Positions 16,668 through 23,553 of a DNA stretch of 64,000 bases are shown here, in pieces. Within the stretch, counting starts at the first letter, position 1; the number at the start of each line of letters is the position of its first letter. A program made the position numbers and the translations under genes. Source of the DNA: Mycolicibacterium aurum (GTDB taxonomy: Bacteria > Actinomycetota > Actinomycetes > Mycobacteriales > Mycobacteriaceae); NCBI RefSeq assembly GCF_900637195.1, contig NZ_LR134356.1, positions 2,542,001-2,606,000 of the forward strand, in the 5' to 3' direction. The notes below the pieces were generated by a model that saw only the letters and a program-made list of their open reading frames with translations, was not told the origin of the DNA and searched no databases.

Positions 16668-19369
16668 TGGCCCTCCCGACCACACCTCCCACATCCCAGC
16701 GGGACGCCGGAGCGAGCGATTTCGACAATCCGCTGGCGCCCTACGGCAGCATGCGGGCGCAGCAGGCGCTGTTCGACGTGGCGCCGAGCTACGGCGGCCC
16801 GGCCGCCGGCTACGACGAGTTCGTCGACGGAGCAGGAAATGTGCGGCCGGCGTGGCACGAGCTCGCCGAGTGTGTGCGCGACCGCGGTCGCGGCGGACTG
16901 GACCGGCTCCAGCAGGTGGTGCGCAGCCTCGTCGACAACGACGGCATCACCTACATCCAGGTGGACAGACACGGCGAGGCCGTCACCAACGGCGACGGCA
17001 CCGCGGTGCCGGGGCCGTGGCGGTTGGACGCGCTGCCGCTGGTGATCTCCGCCTCCGACTGGGACCAGCTGGAGGCCGGACTGGTCCAGCGGTCACGGCT
17101 GCTGGACGCGGTGCTGACCGACCTCTACGGCGAGCGCCGATCGATCACCAGCGGGGTGCTCCCGCCGCAGCTGCTGTTCGCCAATCCCGGGTATGTGCGG
17201 GCGGCCCGCGGCATCGAGGTTCCCGGCCGCCATCAGCTCTTCCTGCACGGCTGCGACGTCAGCCGGAACGCGGCCGGGGAGTTCGCGGTCAACGCCGACT
17301 GGACACAGGCGCCCTCGGGTGCGGGTTACGCGCTGGCCGACCGCCGGGTGGTCGCGCACGCGATCCCCGACCTCTACGAGCAGATCGGCCCACGCCCGGC
17401 GTCGCCGTGGGCGCAGGCGCTCCGCCTCGCGCTCGTGGACGCCGCGCCTGATTCGGCCGAGGAGCCGGTGGTGGTGGTGCTCAGCCCCGGTATCCACTCC
17501 GAGACGGCGTTCGATCAGGCGTACCTGGCCGGTGTGCTGGGTGTGCCGCTGGTCGAGAGCGCGGATCTGGTGGTGCGTGACGGCAAGCTGTGGATGCGAT
17601 CGATGGGCACCCTCAAGCGGGTGGATGTGGTGCTGCGCCGTGTCGACGCCGAATACGCCGACCCCCTCGATCTTCGGCCGGATTCTCGTCTCGGCGTGGT
17701 GGGCCTGGTGGAGGCGTTGCGCCGCGGTGCGGTGACGGTGGTCAACACGCTGGGCAGCGGAGTGCTGGAAAACCCTGGGCTGCTTCGGTTTCTGCCCGAG
17801 CTCGCCGAGCATCTGGTCGGGGAGTCCCCGATGCTGGCCACGACGCCGCTGTACTGGGCCGGCATCGACATCGAACGCTCCCACCTGCTGGCGAATCTGT
17901 CGTCGCTGCTCATCAAACCGGTGACCGGAGGCGATCCGATCTTCGGTCCGCAGCTGTCGTCGACGCAGCGTGAAACCCTCGCCGCCCGCATCGCGGCCAC
18001 TCCGTGGCAGTGGGTGGGGCAGGAGCTGCCCGAGTTCTCCTCGGCGCCGTCGGACTTCTTCCCCGGTGGGCTGTCCTCGTCGAGTGTCGGTATGCGCCTG
18101 TTCACGGTGTCCCAGCGCAGTGGCTACGCGCCGATGATCGGCGGGCTCGGTTACCTGCTGGCTCAGGGCTCAGCCGGATATCTGCTGAAATCAGTTGCTG
18201 CCAAAGATATCTGGGTTCGCACCCCGACGCGGGTCACCGCCGAGAAGATCCCGGCGACGGTGCCGGTGGAGATCACCGCGCCCGAAGTCGATGGTCTGCC
18301 TGCGCTGGCCACCGCAAGTCCCACCCAGGAGATCAGCTCGCCACGCGTGCTGTCCGACCTGTTCTGGATCGGCCGGTACGCCGAACGGGCCGAGCACATG
18401 GCCCGGCTGCTGACGGTGACCCGTGAGCGTTATCACGAGTACCGCTACCGCCGCACGATGGACGGCAGCGAGTGCGTGCCTGTGCTGCTCACCGCTCTGG
18501 GGTCGATCACCGGAACAGACACCGGCGCCAAGGGCGACTATGCCGAGATGGTGGCGACCGCGCCGACGACGCTGTGGTCACTGACCTCCGATCGACACCG
18601 CTCCGGTTCACTGGCGCAGTCGGTGGAACGTCTCGGCCTGTCCGCGCGCGCGGTGCGCGACCAGATGTCCAACGACACCTGGATGGTGTTGTCCTCACTG
18701 GAGCGCGCGCTGCTGAACGCCCCCGAGACACCGCCGGACTCGCGGGCCGAAGGCGATGCGTTCCTGGCCTCGACCAGCACGCAGACGCTGGCCGGGATGC
18801 TGGCGTTCTCCGGGGTGGTCGCCGAATCCATGGTCCACGACGTGGGCTGGACGATGATGGACATCGGCAAGCGCATCGAGCGCGGGCTGGCGCTGACCGC
18901 GTTGCTGCGCGCCACACTGACCACGGTGCGCACGCCCGGCGCCGAGCAGACCATCACGGAGTCGGCTCTGGTGGCGTGCGAATCGCTGGTGATCTACCGC
19001 AGGCGCAATCCCGGCAAGATTAGTGTGGCCGGTGTGGCCGAGCTGGTGCTGTTCGACGTGGAGAACCCGCGTTCGCTGGTCTACCAGCTGGATCGGCTGC
19101 GGGAACACCTGAAGTCGCTGCCCGGGTCGTCGGGATCGTCGCGACCTGAGCGGATGGTCGACGAGGTGGCCACCCGGTTGCGCCGGATCGAGCCGGACGA
19201 GCTCGAGGACGTGACCGCCGAGGGCAAGCGGGATGCGCTGCACGCGCTGATGAGCGGCATCCACCGCGATCTGCGAGAACTCTCCTCGGTGATCACCGCC
19301 GTCCACCTGTCGCTGCCCGGCGACATGCAGCCGTTGTGGGGACCCGCCGAGCGTCGGGTGGTGCCGTGA
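16667..19369 (+). CDS. Circularly permuted ATP-grasp / alpha-E fusion protein
   Basis: A 900-residue fusion resembling what I recall of M. tuberculosis Rv2567. Residues 1 to about 545 form a circularly permuted ATP-grasp ligase domain, with NPLAPYGSMRAQQALFD at the start, VVLSPGIHSETAFDQAYLA, VVNTLGSGVLENPGLL and LLIKPVTGGDPIFGPQLS. Residues from about 555 form an alpha-E domain, opening RVLSDLFWIGRYAERAEHMARL and containing DIGKRIERGLALTALL. The ATP-grasp fold usually activates a carboxylate as acyl phosphate for attack by an amine; alpha-E is an all-helical domain of unknown role that accompanies it. The start overlaps the DUF2126 stop by 1 bp and the end overlaps the next transglutaminase by 4 bp. 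Peptide-bond formation is predicted, not shown. Confidence 0.9.
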   Translation: MALPTTPPTSQRDAGASDFDNPLAPYGSMRAQQALFDVAPSYGGPAAGYDEFVDGAGNVRPAWHELAECVRDRGRGGLDRLQQVVRSLVDNDGITYIQVDRHGEAVTNGDGTAVPGPWRLDALPLVISASDWDQLEAGLVQRSRLLDAVLTDLYGERRSITSGVLPPQLLFANPGYVRAARGIEVPGRHQLFLHGCDVSRNAAGEFAVNADWTQAPSGAGYALADRRVVAHAIPDLYEQIGPRPASPWAQALRLALVDAAPDSAEEPVVVVLSPGIHSETAFDQAYLAGVLGVPLVESADLVVRDGKLWMRSMGTLKRVDVVLRRVDAEYADPLDLRPDSRLGVVGLVEALRRGAVTVVNTLGSGVLENPGLLRFLPELAEHLVGESPMLATTPLYWAGIDIERSHLLANLSSLLIKPVTGGDPIFGPQLSSTQRETLAARIAATPWQWVGQELPEFSSAPSDFFPGGLSSSSVGMRLFTVSQRSGYAPMIGGLGYLLAQGSAGYLLKSVAAKDIWVRTPTRVTAEKIPATVPVEITAPEVDGLPALATASPTQEISSPRVLSDLFWIGRYAERAEHMARLLTVTRERYHEYRYRRTMDGSECVPVLLTALGSITGTDTGAKGDYAEMVATAPTTLWSLTSDRHRSGSLAQSVERLGLSARAVRDQMSNDTWMVLSSLERALLNAPETPPDSRAEGDAFLASTSTQTLAGMLAFSGVVAESMVHDVGWTMMDIGKRIERGLALTALLRATLTTVRTPGAEQTITESALVACESLVIYRRRNPGKISVAGVAELVLFDVENPRSLVYQLDRLREHLKSLPGSSGSSRPERMVDEVATRLRRIEPDELEDVTAEGKRDALHALMSGIHRDLRELSSVITAVHLSLPGDMQPLWGPAERRVVP

Positions 19370-20298
19370 CCGCATTCCCGGACGGTCCCACCGCATCCGG
19401 CGCGAGCAGGTGCTACGAAGTCACCCACCGCACGCGGTACCGGTACTCCGACGTCGTCACCAGCTCATACGGCCGCGGCTTCCTCACCCCACGGGACTCG
19501 GCGCGCCAACGGTGCCTGTTTCACGAGCTCATCATCGATCCGGACGCCGCGGACAGCTCGACCAGCCGAGATGCGTACGGCAACACCAGCTCCTATTTCC
19601 ACGTCGCAGCGCGGCACCGTGCACTGACCATCACCAGCAGATCGATCGTCGAGGTCGACCCGCCCGCGCCCGACCTGTACGACGGTCCGTCCGCGCGGGC
19701 ACCCTGGGAGATCGCGCGCCCGGTCGGCGCCGACGGCGCGCTGGCGTCCGAGTTCACACTGGACCTCCAGCCTCCGGAGATCACCGACGAGCTACGGGCC
19801 TACGCAGCGCCGAGTTTCAGTGGGGGCAGGCCGCTCATCGAGGTGCTTCGCGACCTGACAACCCGTATCTACACCGACTTCACCTATCGGTCCGGGTCGA
19901 CCACGGTCTCGACCAAGGTGAGTGAAGTTTTGGCTGCCAGGGAGGGGGTATGTCAGGATTTCGCGCGGCTCGCGATCGCCTGTCTGCGTGCCAACGGTCT
20001 GGCCGCCAGTTACGTCTCCGGATACCTGGCGACCGACCCGCCGCCTGGGAAGGAACGCATGGTGGGAGTGGACGCGACGCACGCATGGGCGTCGGTGTGG
20101 ACGCCACAGAACCTGTGGCTCGGTCTGGACCCGACCAACAATCAGATGGTCGACGAGCGTTATGTCACCGTCGGTTTCGGGCGCGACTACGCTGACGTAC
20201 CGCCGTTGCGCGGCATCATCTACACCGATTCGGAGAGCAGCGTCATCGACGTTGCCGTCGATGTGGCGCCACATGAAGGGGGAGTGCTGCGTGCGTGA
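19366..20298 (+). CDS. Transglutaminase-like protein of the amide-ligase operon
   Basis: A 310-residue papain-fold transglutaminase-like protein. The N-terminal strand-rich domain begins YEVTHRTRYRYSDVV, as in the bacterial transglutaminase N-region, and the catalytic triad is Cys196 (REGVCQDFARL), His239 (DATHAWASVW) and Asp255 (GLDPTNN). Such proteins can act as peptidases, amidases or acyltransferases. GTG 19366 overlaps the stop of the ATP-grasp gene (GTGA), and the end overlaps the metallopeptidase gene by 8 bp, so all four operon genes appear translationally coupled. It resembles what I recall of M. tuberculosis Rv2569c. Whether it removes or transfers what the ligase adds is open. Confidence 0.9.
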   Translation: MTAFPDGPTASGASRCYEVTHRTRYRYSDVVTSSYGRGFLTPRDSARQRCLFHELIIDPDAADSSTSRDAYGNTSSYFHVAARHRALTITSRSIVEVDPPAPDLYDGPSARAPWEIARPVGADGALASEFTLDLQPPEITDELRAYAAPSFSGGRPLIEVLRDLTTRIYTDFTYRSGSTTVSTKVSEVLAAREGVCQDFARLAIACLRANGLAASYVSGYLATDPPPGKERMVGVDATHAWASVWTPQNLWLGLDPTNNQMVDERYVTVGFGRDYADVPPLRGIIYTDSESSVIDVAVDVAPHEGGVLRA

Positions 20299-21376
20299 CT
20301 TCAATTGTCCCAACTGCGGACAGCGGTTGTCGTTCGAGAACTCGGTCTGCCTCAATTGCAAGAGCTCGCTGGGGTTCTCGCTCGACGACATGGCGCTGCT
20401 GGTCATCGCACCGCCCGCCGAGAGCGAGCATGCCGGTGCCGTCGACAAGAACCACTATCAGCTGTGCGCCAATCTCCATCTGGCCGAATGCAACTGGCTG
20501 GTGGAGAAGGGGCCGATCGCCAAGCTCTGCGTGTCGTGCGCCCTGACCCGCACGCGGCCCAACGATGCCGACACCATCGCGCTGGCCGCATTCGCGGCTG
20601 CCGAGGGCGCAAAGCGGCGGCTGATCGCCGAGCTGCACGAGATGAAGCTGCCGATCGTCGGCCGCAACGACGATCCGGAATACGGGCTGGCGTTCGACCT
20701 GCTGTCGAGTCAATTCGAGAAGGTGTTCACCGGGCACGACAACGGGGTGATCACCCTCGATCTCGCCGAGGGGGACGACGTCCACCGCGAACAGCTGCGG
20801 GTCTCGATGGACGAGCCGTACCGCACGCTGCTCGGGCACTTCCGCCACGAGATCGGACACTATTACCAGTACCGGCTCATCGGTGTCTCGCCCGACTACC
20901 TTCAGCGATACCAGGAATTGTTCGGCGATCCCGAAGCCGACTATCAGGCCGCTCTCGATCGGCATTACAGCGAGGGCGCGCCTGCGGGCTGGGAGAAGAA
21001 CTACGTGTCCTCCTATGCGACGATGCACCCGGCCGAGGATTGGGCCGAGACATTCGCCCACTACCTGCACATCCGGGACACCCTCGACACCGCTGCCGCC
21101 TTCGGGATGGCGCCGGCAGGTGCCACCTTCGAGCGAAAGACGCTGGGGCCCAGCGGCTTCGACACGATGATCGAGATGTGGCTGCCGCTGGCGTGGGCGC
21201 TGAACATGGTGAACCGGTCGATGGGCAAAGAGGACCTCTATCCCTTCGTCCTACCCCCGGCAGTGCTGGAGAAGATGAGGTTCATCCACACCGTGATCGA
21301 CGAGATCACCTCGAACCCGGCGAAGCTGGCCGAGGTCGGCGCTCCGCTGCAAGACCAGAGCCAGCAACTGACCTAG
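20291..21376 (+). CDS. Zinc-ribbon putative metallopeptidase, last gene of the operon
   Basis: A 361-residue putative zinc metallopeptidase. The N-terminus is a rubredoxin-like zinc ribbon with Cys6, Cys9, Cys20 and Cys23 (CPNCG and CLNC). Two further Cys (KLCVSCAL) follow. The catalytic motif is HEIGH at residues 186-190 in LLGHFRHEIGHYYQYRL, with a conserved acidic stretch HPAEDWAETFAHYLH supplying the probable third ligand. No signal peptide is present, so it is cytoplasmic. GTG 20291 starts 8 bp inside the transglutaminase gene. It resembles what I recall of M. tuberculosis Rv2568c. Substrate unknown; a product or tag made by the upstream ligase is an attractive guess. Confidence 0.87.
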   Translation: MRDFNCPNCGQRLSFENSVCLNCKSSLGFSLDDMALLVIAPPAESEHAGAVDKNHYQLCANLHLAECNWLVEKGPIAKLCVSCALTRTRPNDADTIALAAFAAAEGAKRRLIAELHEMKLPIVGRNDDPEYGLAFDLLSSQFEKVFTGHDNGVITLDLAEGDDVHREQLRVSMDEPYRTLLGHFRHEIGHYYQYRLIGVSPDYLQRYQELFGDPEADYQAALDRHYSEGAPAGWEKNYVSSYATMHPAEDWAETFAHYLHIRDTLDTAAAFGMAPAGATFERKTLGPSGFDTMIEMWLPLAWALNMVNRSMGKEDLYPFVLPPAVLEKMRFIHTVIDEITSNPAKLAEVGAPLQDQSQQLT

Positions 21377-21382
21377 CGCCGA

Positions 21383-22159
21383 TCACGTGTCCAGATCGGG
21401 CGCCCAGGCCACCCCATTGATGTGGGCACCGCCGTCGACGAACAGCGTGTTGCCCGTCAGGTAGCGGGAAGCGTCGGAGGCGAGAAAGACTGCGACGGGC
21501 GCGATGTCGTCGTACGGGTCACCCATGCGGCCCATCGGGTTGGCTGCGTCGGCCATCGCCTCCAGTTCAGGGTAGTCGCCGAGGGCGCGAAAGAAGGCCT
21601 GGCTCTTGGCCGCCGGGCACAGCGCGTTGACGGTCACGCCGGTCGGTGCCCACTCCCGGGCGGCGGTGCGCGTGAGCGCGCGCAGCGCCTCCTTGGCTGC
21701 GTTGTACTCCAGAGAGCCGACGTGGGCGTTGACGCCGTTGAGGCTGCACAGATTGATGACTCGGCCCCACCCGGCCGTCTTCATGTGGGGGTAGGCCGCC
21801 CGCATCGCCCAGAACGGCCCGTAGTACCCGACTGCGACGCCGTCGGCGATCTGCTGATCGGTCTTGAGCTCGACCCGGCCGATACCACCGCCACCCCACG
21901 CGTTGTTGACCAGGATGTCGATCGCGCCGAACTCCGACACCGCGGCAGCGACGGCGTTGTCGACCTGACCCCGGTCGGAAACATCGGTGGCGACGAAGTA
22001 TCCGCCGATCCGGTCGGCGACAGCGCTGCCCGAATCCGCGTCGTGCTCGGCGACCACCACGCGAGCGCCCTCGTCGGCGAAGCGACGGGCGATGCCCTCG
22101 CCTATTCCGGCGCCGGCACCGGTCACCAGCGCCACCCGCCCGTCGAGCGTGCCGCTCAT
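21383..22159 (-). CDS. SDR family oxidoreductase
   Basis: A 258-residue short-chain dehydrogenase. TGAGAGIGEGIARRF is the nucleotide-binding loop, followed by the acidic VVAEHDADSG (NAD preference likely), VNNAWGGGG, catalytic Ser in INLCSLNGV, and Tyr/Lys in EYNAAKEAL. The C-terminus is DASRYLTGNTLFVDGGAH, as in typical family members. ATG 22159 overlaps the stop of the NTF2-like gene by 4 bp. It is the last gene of a three-gene minus-strand unit (SDR, NTF2-like, SDR) and converges on the metallopeptidase gene with only 6 bp between stops. Substrate unknown. Confidence 0.9.
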   Translation of the reverse strand: MSGTLDGRVALVTGAGAGIGEGIARRFADEGARVVVAEHDADSGSAVADRIGGYFVATDVSDRGQVDNAVAAAVSEFGAIDILVNNAWGGGGIGRVELKTDQQIADGVAVGYYGPFWAMRAAYPHMKTAGWGRVINLCSLNGVNAHVGSLEYNAAKEALRALTRTAAREWAPTGVTVNALCPAAKSQAFFRALGDYPELEAMADAANPMGRMGDPYDDIAPVAVFLASDASRYLTGNTLFVDGGAHINGVAWAPDLDT

Positions 22160-22632
22160 GGCCCCGCCAGGGTGGAAAGGAGTTGGTGCGCTTCGCGTTT
22201 GCCGTCCAGGGCGCGGGTGGTGCGTTCGGTGATCTGCCACCGGCCATCGAGACGACGGAGCCGGAAGCTGTTGGCGCCCGCCCGTGCCACCACAAAACGT
22301 CCCTCGCGATGGACCAGCAGTGCCGACTCGCATATCGCCACCGCGTCGTCGCCGTCGACGCTGACCACCGCCGGTCCGAGGAAGTGGCAGCATCCGCCGC
22401 CGATCAGGCCCTGGTGCTGGGGGGAGCGGACCATGGCGGCGATGTCCGCACGGCTGCGCATCGACCACCCCTCGACGTCGTAGGTGCCCTCTTCGCTCCA
22501 CAGGACGGCGACGGCGTCGGCCTCGCCTGCGTCGACCAGTGGGCCGTAGCTGGCGATCATCCGCTCGATCTCGCGTTCGTCCTCGACGCGGTGTAGCCGG
22601 CGCTCCAGCTCGGCCAGTCGATCGGTACTCAT
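22156..22632 (-). CDS. NTF2-like (SnoaL/limonene hydrolase fold) protein
   Basis: A 158-residue protein of the NTF2-like superfamily, whose cone-shaped fold serves as a small-molecule isomerase, hydrolase or dehydratase, or as a binding partner. The typical opening is seen: EDEREIERMIASYGPLVDAGEADAVAVLWSEEG split over two helices, then TYDVEGWSMRSRADIAAMV, and the terminal strand RLDGRWQITERTTRAL. The start ATG follows directly on the stop of the upstream SDR gene and the end overlaps the next SDR by 4 bp, so the three are co-translated. A shared catabolic role with the two SDRs is inferred. Confidence 0.82.
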   Translation of the reverse strand: MSTDRLAELERRLHRVEDEREIERMIASYGPLVDAGEADAVAVLWSEEGTYDVEGWSMRSRADIAAMVRSPQHQGLIGGGCCHFLGPAVVSVDGDDAVAICESALLVHREGRFVVARAGANSFRLRRLDGRWQITERTTRALDGKREAHQLLSTLAGP

Positions 22633-23418
22633 CTAGCGGTCACCCATCAGTTTCTCCATGAAGCGGTGCGCGCCCACGACCACCGCGGCGCGGTCGGGGT
22701 GGTTGCGCTGCGCGACGCCGTCGGCGTTTCCGTCGGCGACGTGCACCGGTCCGTGCGGCAACCGGGCAAGTCCCTCGGCGGCGACGTCGGCGGGCTCGGA
22801 CACGTGCAGGCCTGGTACGTCGAAGTTCAGGCCCACTCGTTCCATCGCCGGCGTGCGCGTCACCCCCAGCACGAGTTCGAGTACGTGCACGTCGTGCTGC
22901 CGCAGTTCCAGCCACAGGCTCTCGGCGAAAATCCGGCCGAACGCCTTGACGCCGCCATAGACCGAGTGGCGCGCGGAGCCGAGATAGCCGGCCATCGAGC
23001 CGACCAGCAGAATTCCTCCGCGGCGGCGTTCCCGCATCGGACGCGCGTAGTGCTGCGTGAGCCTCATCATCGCGGTGATGTTGAGGTCGATCACCCGGGC
23101 GAAATCCGCGAGGTCTGCATCGAGAAAATGCTCACTGCACGTGTTGGCGCCCGCGTTGTATATCAGCAGCCCGACCTCGAGGTCTGCGGTCATGGCGATC
23201 ACCTCATCGGGTGCATCCACCAGATCGACTGCCAGCGTGCGGGTTTGGACCCCCAGCGCGCGGCAACGGGCTGCCGTGCGCTCCAGCGGCTCCGGCTTGC
23301 GCGCCACCAGTGCCACATTCACCCCGGCCTGGGCCAGCAGCGCGGCGAATTCCGCCCCGACGCCCTCCGAACCGCCGGCGACCACCGCCCATGGCCCGTA
23401 GGCCCTCAGTTCCGTCAC
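22633..23418 (-). CDS. SDR family oxidoreductase
   Basis: A 261-residue short-chain dehydrogenase of the ketoreductase-like group with GGSEGVGAEFAALLA in place of the usual TGxxxGxG. LVARKPEPLERTA suggests NADP use, because basic residues follow the second strand. The active site includes the Asn in IYNAGANT, Ser in LVGSMAGYLG, and Tyr/Lys in SVYGGVKAFG. The C-terminal half carries HVHVLELVLGVTRTPAM-like sequence. It is the first gene of the SDR/NTF2/SDR unit; GTG 23418 has no clear ribosome site. Terminal residues include HRFMEKLMGD, common in this subgroup. Substrate unknown. Confidence 0.87.
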   Translation of the reverse strand: MTELRAYGPWAVVAGGSEGVGAEFAALLAQAGVNVALVARKPEPLERTAARCRALGVQTRTLAVDLVDAPDEVIAMTADLEVGLLIYNAGANTCSEHFLDADLADFARVIDLNITAMMRLTQHYARPMRERRRGGILLVGSMAGYLGSARHSVYGGVKAFGRIFAESLWLELRQHDVHVLELVLGVTRTPAMERVGLNFDVPGLHVSEPADVAAEGLARLPHGPVHVADGNADGVAQRNHPDRAAVVVGAHRFMEKLMGDR

Positions 23419-23474
23419 CGCGCCATTGTCGCCTGAACGACCGGCCGGTACACGCTGTTAGCGCGCCATGGCAT

Positions 23475-23509
23475 GGCAACGGGGGCGCCGGCTCAGCCGA
23501 CGCCCCCGT
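23475..23509 (-). terminator. Strong hairpin terminator downstream of the PGRS-like gene
   Basis: Perfect 11-bp inverted repeat, CAACGGGGGCG (23475-23485) and CGCCCCCGTTG (23499-23509), with an inner CGGC/GCCG stem. It lies 45 bp after the PGRS-like stop (23554) and before the SDR start at 23418. No T-run is present, which is usual in mycobacteria. Confidence 0.75.
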
Positions 23510-23553
23510 TGACCCCGAACACAGAGGCCTCTCACACTCTGCGGTTCAGGGTG

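Noticed and set aside
14310..16694. Long minus-strand open frame (794 codons)
   Set aside because: Antisense to the DUF2126 gene; no motifs, and the opposite frame has an intact catalytic triad.
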